This document shows positions 14,731-20,966 of a DNA stretch of 25,569 bases, piece by piece (position 1 is the first letter of the stretch; each line of letters opens with the position of its first letter). A program made the position numbers and the translations under genes. The DNA is taken from positions 1 through 25,569 of the IMG/VR virus record IMGVR_UViG_3300010389_000118; one strand, written 5' to 3'. The notes beneath the pieces were generated by a model that made no database searches, was not told the DNA's origin, and saw nothing but the letters and a program-made list of their open reading frames with translations. This DNA comes from a virus.

Positions 14731-17361
14731 ATGGATCCGATTACTTTTGGAATAACACTAGGTGCGGCTGGAGCAGCAGGTGGTGAAAAGTTGTACGCCG
14801 ATGACGTGTTTAGCACTTATTTGTATGAAGGTAATGGTAGCACACAAACGATCAGGAATGGGATAGGACTGGTGGATGGCGTGAACATTCTCCCTGGCAC
14901 TGCATTAGGGGGAGGCTATTTCGCTGGATTTATTAGCCAAACGGCTGATGGTAATGCAACACATGCGCTAATTGTTGCACCTGCGGCTTCTGGTTACAAC
15001 GGCAAGACAACGTTGCAATGGAAAACATCACAAACCAGCACTTCCGGCACTACCAGCGAATATGATGGTGCTGCCAATACTGCTAACATGGCTGATGCCA
15101 ATCATCCCGCCGCTAATTACTGTGCGGGTTTGACGATTGGTGGCTATAGCGATTGGTATTTGCCTGCACGATATGAGCTTGAGATTGCGTATTACAATTT
15201 GAAACCAACCACTACAAGCAACAACACTGGTTTCGGTACGAATAGCTATGCCGTACCGCAGCGTGGGTCGAATTATACGGCAGGAAATCCAGCGCAGACA
15301 AGCGTTGCTGCCTTTCAGAGTGGTGGTGCAGAAGACTTTATTGCGACCAACCACTGGTCGTCCACGGAGGGCAGCTCCACGGCCGCATGGAAGCTGGTCT
15401 TCAGTACTGGCAACCAGGTCGCCGACGGCAAGACGAGCGCCCTCTACGTTCGTGCCTTCCGCAAAATTGCGATCAACGATTCCCTCCTTGATCCTTATCG
15501 CGTAACAGGTGAAGGTGGATTGGTTTGGATTAAAAATAGAGAAAATGCGTTTCAAGATAACGCACTTTTCGATACTGAAAGAGGTGCTGGTTATGTTTTA
15601 TCTTCAAACACGACGGGTGCTCAATTCCTTAGCACTAGTAGATTAAGTGCGTTAAATTCCAATGGATTTACGGTTGGAGGTGATACTGCAACTAATGAAT
15701 CTGGTAAGGCTATTGTCTCCTGGACCTTCCGCAAAGCGCCTGGGTTCTTTGATGTAGTTACTTATACGGGTACAGGTAGTGCCAGAACTGTTGCACATAA
15801 CTTAGGTAGTGTGCCGGGGATGATAATGATCAAAAATCTTGACAATTCAGGTCCTTGGTGGGCTGTTTATCACCATAGCCTTGGAAATCAAGTTTTATAT
15901 TTAAATGAAACCACTGCAGTACAGCCAGCAGGTGCAATGTGGGATAACACCACTCCAACTTCTTCAGTATTTACAGTTGGTACTCCATCTAATGTTAACA
16001 CGTCTGGAGAAAATTACGTCGCCTACTTGTTCGCCCACGACGATCAATCGTTTGGCACGAATGGTAACGAAAGTATTATTAAGTGTGGTGAATGGACGGG
16101 CAATGGCACAGTAAATAATGCGACAACCGAACAGCCTGGGCCGGAGATTAACTTGGGCTGGGAGCCTCAGTTTGTGTTAATCAAGAATGCTTCCGCTACC
16201 GGCGATTGGTGGATATTCGACACCATGCGCGGCTTTGTAGTAGATGGAAATGGTGTTCAGTCCTACCTATATACGAACACCAGCGCAGCCGAGGGCACAA
16301 TCGGAGGTAGCTTCCAATACCTTAAGCTAACTTCAACCGGATTTAAGATCACAGCGGGTACAGGTGCTTATTTTAATGAATCAGGCAATAAGTACGTCTA
16401 CATGGCAATCCGCCGTCCGCATAAGCCGCTTGAGGCTGGTACGGATGTGTTTGCTATAGATACATACGGTGGCACTGCTCCTACGCCACCCACATGGAAT
16501 TCTGGGTTCCCTGTTGATTGGGGTTGGTATAAATACTCTAATCAAGCAAATGAGTGGGCAACCGGCACTCGTTTATTGCAGGGAAAAAAGATTGTACTGA
16601 ATACGACTGCTGCAGAAACTAGCGACGGCGCCCATGTGTTCGATTACCAGAATGGATGGCTAAATAATACCGGCACTTTATCTACGCTTTATAGTTGGAT
16701 GTTCCGCCGCGCCCCCGGCTTCTTCGACGTGGTGGCTTGGATTGGTGACAGTCAAGCTACGGGTGCAGACGGTAAAAAAATTCAACCTCACGGGCTTGGT
16801 GTAGCGCCAGAACTCATACTTATGAAAAATAGGACCAACACATGGGATTGGTGGAGCTGGCACAAAGACCTTACCTCTTCCGCTACTAGGCAAGAATACG
16901 CCATTCGATTAAATTTAAGCGATGCAGAGATTGAGCTTCATAGCGCTGGCACTGGTCCTTTGCTTCCTGATGCGGATAATTTTTATTTAGCATCTGGAAC
17001 TCAATTAAATCAAGCTGGTTATCCTTATATTGGCTACCTCTTCGCAACTCTTCCTGGCATCAGCAAAGTCGGCAGCTATACCGGCACAGGTTCTGACATT
17101 AATGTTGACTGCGGATTTACTGCAGGTGCTCGATTTGTTTTAATTAAACGAATGGATGCCAGTGGTGATTGGTACGTCTGGGACACTGCTCGCGGCATTA
17201 TTAGTGGCAATGATCCGTACCTTCTGATTAACTCCACCGCTGCCGAAGTCACAAGTACTGATTACATTGACCCGTTAAATGCTGGATTTACAGTGACATC
17301 ATCTGCTCCTGCTGCCCTCAACGATAGTGGCGGCACCTACATATTTTTAGCAATTGCATAA
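14731..17361 (+). CDS. Distal tail-fibre/adhesin with DUF7483-like repeats and an inserted DUF1566/Lcl-type domain, cassette D
   Basis: An 876-aa paralogue of the 646-aa protein at 2774. It shares the N-terminal LYADDVFSTYLYEGNGS block (21-37), the later repeats (SFGTNGNESIIKC, RRPHKPLEAGTDVFA) and a nearly identical C-terminal 80 residues (GSDINVDCGFTAGARFVLIK). The main difference is about 210 residues (48-258) inserted inside the first repeat, between NGIGL and GEGGLVWIK, which are adjacent in the 646-aa protein. The insert contains GGYSDWYLPARYELEI (137-152), HWSSTEG (208-214) and YVRAFRKI (239-246). This is the signature of DUF1566/Lcl-type domains, which have a C-type-lectin-like fold. 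The part near 15350-15470 uses markedly more G and C than its surroundings. The protein is probably a receptor-binding protein with an added lectin-like head. Confidence 0.75.
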   Translation: MDPITFGITLGAAGAAGGEKLYADDVFSTYLYEGNGSTQTIRNGIGLVDGVNILPGTALGGGYFAGFISQTADGNATHALIVAPAASGYNGKTTLQWKTSQTSTSGTTSEYDGAANTANMADANHPAANYCAGLTIGGYSDWYLPARYELEIAYYNLKPTTTSNNTGFGTNSYAVPQRGSNYTAGNPAQTSVAAFQSGGAEDFIATNHWSSTEGSSTAAWKLVFSTGNQVADGKTSALYVRAFRKIAINDSLLDPYRVTGEGGLVWIKNRENAFQDNALFDTERGAGYVLSSNTTGAQFLSTSRLSALNSNGFTVGGDTATNESGKAIVSWTFRKAPGFFDVVTYTGTGSARTVAHNLGSVPGMIMIKNLDNSGPWWAVYHHSLGNQVLYLNETTAVQPAGAMWDNTTPTSSVFTVGTPSNVNTSGENYVAYLFAHDDQSFGTNGNESIIKCGEWTGNGTVNNATTEQPGPEINLGWEPQFVLIKNASATGDWWIFDTMRGFVVDGNGVQSYLYTNTSAAEGTIGGSFQYLKLTSTGFKITAGTGAYFNESGNKYVYMAIRRPHKPLEAGTDVFAIDTYGGTAPTPPTWNSGFPVDWGWYKYSNQANEWATGTRLLQGKKIVLNTTAAETSDGAHVFDYQNGWLNNTGTLSTLYSWMFRRAPGFFDVVAWIGDSQATGADGKKIQPHGLGVAPELILMKNRTNTWDWWSWHKDLTSSATRQEYAIRLNLSDAEIELHSAGTGPLLPDADNFYLASGTQLNQAGYPYIGYLFATLPGISKVGSYTGTGSDINVDCGFTAGARFVLIKRMDASGDWYVWDTARGIISGNDPYLLINSTAAEVTSTDYIDPLNAGFTVTSSAPAALNDSGGTYIFLAIA

Positions 17362-17364
17362 TCT

Positions 17365-17847
17365 ATGGAAATTCGTGATCGTGAAACAGGTAATGTCATT
17401 ACAACTGATCAACTGAGAAAGAAATATTGGAATGTAAGTTTTCCTGAGAGAATCACAAGTGATATTTTGAATGATTATGGTTATGATCCAATTCTAAATG
17501 GACCTCAGGCATCAGTCTCAGGTCCTTATGAAACAAGTGTTCGTAAGGGTATAGAAGAAATTAATGGTCAATGGTTCACTAAGTTCGTTGTAGGACCAAT
17601 TTTTAATACTCCAGAGGAGGAGATTGAATATAAGAATAGGATTGATAATTCCGCAACTGAATCTATAAGATCAACTCGTAATAACTTATTGAAACAGAGT
17701 GATTGGACACAGATACCTGACTGTACTGTGGACAAAACTGTCTGGGCAGAGTATAGACAACAACTTCGTGACATATCCAATCAAGAGGGATTTCCTCATG
17801 ATGTTGTCTGGCCTGAAGAACCACAAATAACTAGAAAAGTGGGTTGA
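17365..17847 (+). CDS. Tail-assembly-chaperone-like protein (Phage_tail_APC type C-terminus)
   Basis: A 160-aa protein starting 4 nt after the last adhesin gene. The C-terminal part (about 100-152) has the pattern RNNLLKQSDWTQIPD, then WAEYRQQLRDI and FPHDVVWPEEP. This pattern is typical of the phage tail assembly chaperone family found after tail-fibre genes in many phages. The N-terminal part (1-95) includes TDILND-like and EINGQWFTKFVVGP segments that I cannot place. As the only gene of this type after four cassettes, it may help fold or attach all the fibres, or only those of cassette D. Non-virion status is inferred from the family. Confidence 0.7.
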   Translation: MEIRDRETGNVITTDQLRKKYWNVSFPERITSDILNDYGYDPILNGPQASVSGPYETSVRKGIEEINGQWFTKFVVGPIFNTPEEEIEYKNRIDNSATESIRSTRNNLLKQSDWTQIPDCTVDKTVWAEYRQQLRDISNQEGFPHDVVWPEEPQITRKVG

Positions 17848-17848
17848 G

Positions 17849-17902
17849 ATGTCAAGATCCAGAGATTTATCAAAACTAATCAATCCTTTGACACCTGTGT
17901 AA
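17849..17902 (+). CDS. 17-codon stub resembling the cassette C N-terminal module
   Basis: A tiny ORF starting 1 nt after the chaperone stop: MSRSRDLSKLINPLTPV. It matches the start of the 417-aa protein (MTRARDLSRLSSPTNF) in spacing and in the RDLS(R/K)L core. It ends at TAA without any stalk. This is probably the remnant of a fifth cassette's first gene, or the 5' end left by a deletion. Its downstream sequence is not related to any fibre gene. No separate ribosome binding site is seen, though translational coupling is possible. Confidence 0.4.
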   Translation: MSRSRDLSKLINPLTPV

Positions 17903-17912
17903 GTGTCCCCTG

Positions 17913-18065
17913 ATGCCCTGTAAGGTGCCTGGAGGGTCTTATAGTAGGTGCATACAACACACAGGGGGTATGACTGCCACTCACAAGTTAATCTTCGTTG
18001 CATCGTTCATATGGATGATGCAGTGGGGAACCCGTGTCACTGCACTACTACTTGACAAGTTCTAA
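17913..18065 (+). CDS. Possible small hydrophobic protein in the late/early junction
   Basis: An open frame of 50 codons fills most of the otherwise gene-free stretch between the 17-codon stub and the promoter at 18052. From an internal ATG at 17970 it reads MTATHKLIFVASFIWMMQWG, then TRVTALLLDKF, a hydrophobic segment with charged ends that could cross a membrane once. The ATG at 17913 has no ribosome binding site. The one at 17970 has AGGGGG only 1 nt away, which is too close. The end overlaps the -35 box of the next promoter. A chance ORF is a real possibility. Confidence 0.3.
   Translation: MPCKVPGGSYSRCIQHTGGMTATHKLIFVASFIWMMQWGTRVTALLLDKF
18020..18043 (+). other. Small inverted repeat before the early promoter
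   Basis: GCAGTG (18020-18025) and CACTGC (18038-18043) can form a 6-bp stem with a 12-nt loop, just upstream of the -35 box at 18052. There is no T tract. It could be an operator-like site or a chance repeat. Confidence 0.25.
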
Positions 18066-18080
18066 AATTCTCTGTAAAAT
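18052..18080 (+). promoter_or_regulatory. Sigma70-like (early) promoter
   Basis: TTGACA (18052-18057), a 17-nt spacer and TAAAAT (18075-18080). This is the best consensus-like promoter in the window. It opens the small-gene block and is of a quite different type from the ATAAATA late promoters upstream. Transcription would start near 18087. Confidence 0.8.
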
Positions 18081-18104
18081 AACTCTGTGGAGGTTAATCA
18101 AGGT

Positions 18105-18317
18105 ATGAGCGCTATTAAAACTCAAAAGACTGAATTTCTTTGTGTCCGTCCAAAAACATCTAAGGCAAAGAATCGTTTTGCTAATCAGATGGATCTCTTA
18201 CACTCTTGCCGTGTAGAGAAACGAGATGGTAATCGAGTTTTCCTTGCTTCTATCTCTGGTAAATACTTCTTTTGGATGAACGAATCATCCGATGACCACT
18301 GGGAGATTGTAAAATGA
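18105..18317 (+). CDS. Small protein of unknown function, first gene of the early block
   Basis: A 70-aa basic protein starting MSAIKTQKTEFLCVRP and containing KAKNRFANQMDLLHSCRVEK and ISGKYFFWMNESSDDHW. A GTG at 18087 lies in frame, but it coincides with the expected transcription start. The ATG at 18105, with GGAGG at 18089-18093, is therefore preferred, even though its 11-nt spacing is slightly long. The frame ends ATGA, overlapping the next gene. I do not recognise a domain. Confidence 0.65.
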   Translation: MSAIKTQKTEFLCVRPKTSKAKNRFANQMDLLHSCRVEKRDGNRVFLASISGKYFFWMNESSDDHWEIVK

Positions 18318-18511
18318 AAGATCAGTATTCTATTGACGATGGTGAATCTAAGCAAGAGAAATGGAATCGTGGACTTGACATCTTTATTGAGTCTGTAATT
18401 AAACCAGATCCTGCACTTCGTCAGTGTGCTCACAATCAAAAGTGCTATCATGAACTGATGGATGTTCGTGAAGATGTTCTTGCTTATCTGAAGTCCAAGA
18501 GATGGTATTGA
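18314..18511 (+). CDS. Small protein of unknown function
   Basis: A 65-aa protein overlapping the previous gene by 4 nt. It is charged and probably helical (KQEKWNRGLDIFIESVIKPD, then ELMDVREDVLAYLKSKRW). It has two cysteines in QCAHNQKCYHE, but they are too few for a clear metal site. Tight overlaps on both sides suggest that it is a real, co-translated gene. Confidence 0.6.
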   Translation: MKDQYSIDDGESKQEKWNRGLDIFIESVIKPDPALRQCAHNQKCYHELMDVREDVLAYLKSKRWY

Positions 18512-18648
18512 CGATTGATGATGATGGGGTGCTTACATTTCCTGATGAGTTGATAGAACAACTTGGATGGAAAGAAGGTGATATATTACAGTGGATTGAC
18601 AACAAAGATGGTTCTTTTTCTCTGGTGAAATCTGATGATTCGGTCTAG
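18502..18648 (+). CDS. AbrB/SpoVT-like small DNA-binding-fold protein
   Basis: A 48-aa ORF: MVLTIDDDGVLTFPDELIEQ, then LGWKEGDILQW and GSFSLVK. The order 'G-x-(L/V)-x-(F/L)-P-x-E-L', 'LGWKEGD' and a final beta strand is that of the AbrB/MazE swapped-hairpin fold used by transition-state regulators and antitoxins. The length is right for this domain alone. It overlaps the preceding gene by 10 nt. No toxin partner is evident, so regulation of phage or host genes is more likely than a toxin-antitoxin role. Confidence 0.65.
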   Translation: MVLTIDDDGVLTFPDELIEQLGWKEGDILQWIDNKDGSFSLVKSDDSV

Positions 18649-19021
18649 TATTCTTGAACCTGAATTCAACACGAACTTTCCATATCAAACATTTCCGTGG
18701 AGACTGGAGGTTAATAAAGATCATCATAATGTAAAGGGTATTGCCTTGACAGTGTGCCACTTTGAGTGTGAGGAACACTTGCAAAAGTACCTGGATAGAT
18801 ATAAACTGAAACCTAAAGATTACAAGGTATCAAATCGTGACGGTAAATCCCTTAAGTCCAGTAAAAAACACAAGACAAACATACCGAAAAGATCTGGAAA
18901 CGGTGATAACCGAAGTACAAGTTCAGTTCGCAAAAGAAAATCCAGCGTGGATTCCGTTGGAGACACTGTTAGCGATGCAAAAGGTACAAAGTGTCTAAGA
19001 AAATCCAAGACCAAAAACTGA
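18635..19021 (+). CDS. Protein of unknown function with a basic low-complexity tail
   Basis: A 128-aa protein overlapping the AbrB-like gene by 14 nt. The first 80 residues look folded (NFPYQTFPWRLEVNKDHHNV, then IALTVCHFECEEHLQKYLDR). The last 50 are rich in Lys, Ser and Arg (SLKSSKKHKTNIPKRSGNG, RKRKSSVDSV) and are probably disordered. Such a tail could bind nucleic acid. The 3' part overlaps the next gene by 31 nt in another frame. Confidence 0.6.
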   Translation: MIRSSILEPEFNTNFPYQTFPWRLEVNKDHHNVKGIALTVCHFECEEHLQKYLDRYKLKPKDYKVSNRDGKSLKSSKKHKTNIPKRSGNGDNRSTSSVRKRKSSVDSVGDTVSDAKGTKCLRKSKTKN

Positions 19022-19179
19022 TACTTATACTTGCACATCAACAGGTAGATAATCTTGTCTCCTTACTTGAAGACAATCCATATAAACCATATTTGTATCA
19101 ACACTTGAATCCAATCAAGTATGAACTTTTACGCCAACTTTCTAATCTAAATGTCACAGACACCAACAAACAGACCTAA
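18991..19179 (+). CDS. Small helical protein of unknown function
   Basis: A 62-aa protein from a GTG start. AAAAGG at about 18979-18984 is a reasonable ribosome binding site. It contains KLILILAHQQVDNLVSLLED and KYELLRQLSNLN, which suggest two helices. It overlaps the genes on either side. No domain is recognised. Confidence 0.55.
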   Translation: MSKKIQDQKLILILAHQQVDNLVSLLEDNPYKPYLYQHLNPIKYELLRQLSNLNVTDTNKQT

Positions 19180-19444
19180 ACTATCCACATCTTTCGGTGG
19201 TACAGTAGAGAAAGACATCCCTGATGATGTTGTATGGATTGATGATGTTTTTTATATTAAGAAAACAAGATTCGGTCTTTACACATCTATTCTAAAAGAA
19301 CCATTGGGTCAACACTTTATTACTGGTGCTACTGAGGATGGTGTTATTCAAGTATCAAGATGGCATCTTAAATGTTTACAAGATGGATCTTTACAAGATT
19401 ATAGTCGTGTGATAAACTCTGGTATAGTTGCTGGAAAATTGTGA
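19151..19444 (+). CDS. Protein of unknown function
   Basis: A 97-aa protein beginning MSQTPTNRPKLSTSFGG, with PDDVVWIDDVFYIKKTRFGL, then YTSILKEP and a C-terminal RWHLKCLQDGSLQDYSRVIN. The alternating strands suggest a small beta-rich fold. It overlaps the gene before by 29 nt and the gene after by 4 nt. Not recognised further. Confidence 0.6.
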   Translation: MSQTPTNRPKLSTSFGGTVEKDIPDDVVWIDDVFYIKKTRFGLYTSILKEPLGQHFITGATEDGVIQVSRWHLKCLQDGSLQDYSRVINSGIVAGKL

Positions 19445-19596
19445 CCAAAAAAGAGTTTAAGAAAACTGACAGTAAAGGTCGTGAAGAAACTTGGGAATGG
19501 GAAGAGACACCTGATACAAAAGAAGCACTCAGAAAACTTCACAAAAATATTGCTGAGTTAGAACTCAAAGCACCTGATTATGGAGTCGGTAAATGA
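19441..19596 (+). CDS. Small charged protein of unknown function
   Basis: A 51-codon ORF with a GTG start overlapping the preceding stop (GTGA). It contains KEFKKTDSKGREETWEWEET, then KEALRKLHKNIAELELK, so a charged strand-turn region followed by a helix. It ends in ATGA shared with the next gene. It is supported by the tight coupling on both sides and a protein-like composition. Confidence 0.5.
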   Translation: MTKKEFKKTDSKGREETWEWEETPDTKEALRKLHKNIAELELKAPDYGVGK

Positions 19597-19829
19597 AACC
19601 AGTTACACTTCAAGAGTATATTGATGCTGGGGAAGAGTTTTTCCCAAAGTATTATTATGTAATGCGTGAAATGGGTGAAGATGCTAAACCAGAAGATGTT
19701 CTTAAAGTAATGGAATCTCTTGCTGGTGTTGCTATGAAGAACCGTGATAAAAATAGTGCTGGACCGTGGGGATTTTTGAAAGAAAACCTTGACGAAAGTG
19801 TAGAAAAATCCGAAAAATCTGATACATAA
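19593..19829 (+). CDS. Small acidic protein of unknown function
   Basis: A 78-aa protein, MKPVTLQEYIDAGEEFFPKY, then EDAKPEDVLKVMESLAGVAM and a charged tail ESVEKSEKSDT. It is probably helical. It starts in the stop codon of the previous gene. No domain is recognised. Confidence 0.6.
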   Translation: MKPVTLQEYIDAGEEFFPKYYYVMREMGEDAKPEDVLKVMESLAGVAMKNRDKNSAGPWGFLKENLDESVEKSEKSDT

Positions 19830-19847
19830 ATCAGACGCCTTACAATC

Positions 19848-20075
19848 GTGATTAACTTAATTAAAAAGTTTTTTTCTCCCACCATTAAAGAATCAGAATC
19901 TGCTTTCTATCTTGCTGATAAAATCATAGAACTGCAAGAGAGAGTTGCTGAATTAGAGAGAGAAAATCGTGAATTAAACGATCTTATTCTTGAAATAGAA
20001 ACATCACTCAAATCACAGATTGACAAAATTCATCCTGTGATATATAATATCCAAGAAAACAACAAAGGTACATGA
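19848..20075 (+). CDS. Coiled-coil protein of unknown function
   Basis: A 75-aa protein from a GTG start. After a short N-terminus ([20 protein letters not shown]) there is a clear heptad region, [20 protein letters not shown], continuing [13 protein letters not shown], about 40 residues long. It probably forms a dimeric coiled coil. It overlaps the ferredoxin gene by 4 nt, so the two are co-translated. No good ribosome binding site is visible at the GTG. Confidence 0.55.
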   Translation: MINLIKKFFSPTIKESESAFYLADKIIELQERVAELERENRELNDLILEIETSLKSQIDKIHPVIYNIQENNKGT

Positions 20076-20362
20076 CTTATTCTATTACACTAAAAACTTC
20101 TGAAGGTGAACAAACTATTGAGTGTCAAGATGACCAGTACATTCTTGATGCTGCTGAAGAGGCAGGTGTAGATCTTCCTTATTCTTGTCGTGCTGGTGCT
20201 TGTTCCTCCTGTGCTGGTAAAATTGAGTCTGGTACGGTGGATCAAAGTGATCAATCTTTCCTGGATGATGACCAAATGGAAGCAGGATTTGTCCTTACCT
20301 GTGTTGCTTATCCTACAAGTGACTGTGTGATTGTCACTGAACAAGAAGAAAATCTGTACTGA
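20072..20362 (+). CDS. petF: Plant-type [2Fe-2S] ferredoxin
   Basis: A 96-aa protein, the normal length for photosynthetic ferredoxins. The cluster ligands are C39, C44, C47 (CRAGACSSC) and C77 ([11 protein letters not shown]). The [20 protein letters not shown] block is typical of cyanobacterial proteins. It carries electrons at low potential from photosystem I to acceptors such as NADP reductase or bilin reductases. Phage copies are thought to keep such pathways running during infection. It is an auxiliary metabolic gene known from several cyanophages. AAAGGT precedes the ATG, which overlaps the upstream stop. A late-promoter motif follows directly after the gene, so ferredoxin itself probably belongs to the early/middle transcript. 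Confidence 0.95.
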   Translation: MTYSITLKTSEGEQTIECQDDQYILDAAEEAGVDLPYSCRAGACSSCAGKIESGTVDQSDQSFLDDDQMEAGFVLTCVAYPTSDCVIVTEQEENLY

Positions 20363-20364
20363 AA

Positions 20365-20397
20365 ATAAATAGTTGCATACTGTAAACATATGCAACT
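20365..20397 (+). promoter_or_regulatory. Late-type promoter motif joined to a perfect hairpin
   Basis: ATAAATA (20365-20371) overlaps the first base of a 9-bp perfect inverted repeat, AGTTGCATA (20371-20379) / TATGCAACT (20389-20397). The ATG of the next gene follows at once. The hairpin would lie at the 5' end of the transcript and could hide the start or protect the RNA. A similar motif-in-hairpin arrangement occurs at 37-63. Confidence 0.5.
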
Positions 20398-20538
20398 ATG
20401 GAGGATAAGAAAGTTTGCAAAAAAATCATCAAACGAGCAAAGAAACACCCTAACTGGTATACTCCAGAAGAAGTCTCTTATGCCAAGTTGATGAAAAAAG
20501 CAATCAAAAAAAGAAAAGAGGAAAAGCAAGATGTCTAA
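20398..20538 (+). CDS. Small very basic protein of unknown function
   Basis: A 46-aa ORF, MEDKKVCKKIIKRAKKHPNW, then YTPEEVSYAKLMKKAIKKRK. About a third of the residues are Lys or Arg, so nucleic-acid binding is plausible. The start follows the hairpin directly. The 3' end overlaps the next ORF by 8 nt. Confidence 0.55.
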   Translation: MEDKKVCKKIIKRAKKHPNWYTPEEVSYAKLMKKAIKKRKEEKQDV

Positions 20539-20692
20539 CATTAGTGAGGCAACTGAAAAAGATTGGGAAGATTTTTGGTATGCTCCTGAAAAGTTTGGTT
20601 CTTGGCATATCAGTGACTTTGAGAAAGTGTGGCAAGAAATGGATCAAATTGAACCATTAACTCCTATTACGCAATCCCAAAGAAAAGATTAA
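20531..20692 (+). CDS. Small acidic, Trp-rich protein of unknown function
   Basis: A 53-aa ORF, MSNISEATEKDWEDFWYAPE, then FGSWHISDFEKVWQEMDQIE. It is acidic with four tryptophans. It lies next to the strongly basic protein above and overlaps it by 8 nt; interaction of the two would be a natural but untested idea. AAAAGAGGAAAAG upstream can act as its ribosome binding site. Confidence 0.5.
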   Translation: MSNISEATEKDWEDFWYAPEKFGSWHISDFEKVWQEMDQIEPLTPITQSQRKD

Positions 20693-20717
20693 ATTCCTAA
20701 CTATTTGTGAAATGACA

Positions 20718-20726
20718 TGTTATGAT
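20718..20726 (+). promoter_or_regulatory. Extended -10 promoter candidate
   Basis: TGTTATGAT: a TG at 20718-20719, one base, then TATGAT (20721-20726). It lies 25 nt before the ATG at 20751, in the gap after the previous gene. No clear -35 box is present, as is usual for extended -10 promoters. Confidence 0.45.
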
Positions 20727-20750
20727 GTCACCACATTCAGGAGATTGCCA

Positions 20751-20900
20751 ATGACTCTACCCAAAGATAAACAACTTAAGGATGAACATATTGAGTCCAT
20801 GAAAATTGCGGTAGAACATTCTGGTATTAGGGCAATTCATCCAGATAAAATGGAAGAATTTGCTGAATATCTAGTGAGGCAAGCGAGACAATCTGAATAG
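20751..20900 (+). CDS. Small helical protein of unknown function
   Basis: A 49-aa ORF beginning MTLPKDKQLKDEHIESMKIA. An in-frame ATG at 20712 would add 13 residues, but it lies before the promoter candidate. The ATG at 20751 has AGGAG (20739-20743) 7 nt upstream, so it is the better start. DKMEEFAEYLVRQARQSE forms a C-terminal helix. A strong terminator follows. Confidence 0.6.
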   Translation: MTLPKDKQLKDEHIESMKIAVEHSGIRAIHPDKMEEFAEYLVRQARQSE

Positions 20901-20906
20901 TGGCAC

Positions 20907-20933
20907 AAGAAGGGTTGCGACCCTTCTTTTTTT
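20907..20933 (+). terminator. Rho-independent terminator
   Basis: A stem AAGAAGGGT (20907-20915) / ACCCTTCTT (20920-20928) with a TGCG tetraloop and a T run to 20933. Confidence 0.92.
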
Positions 20934-20966
20934 GTGTCATATTGTATTCAAGTTAAACAACCACAC

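Noticed and set aside
14872-15504. A complete diversity-generating retroelement
   Set aside because: The inserted domain is of a type often targeted by such systems, but no reverse transcriptase and no template repeat were seen in the window. Kept only as a question in the findings.
15028-15555. 175-codon minus-strand frame
   Set aside because: Antisense to the DUF1566-like insert of the 876-aa adhesin. The stop-free stretch follows from the GC-richer composition of the sense codons.
17890-17907. GACAC/GTGTC stem-loop at the end of the 17-codon stub as a terminator
   Set aside because: The stem is only 5 bp and is followed by C residues, with no T tract.
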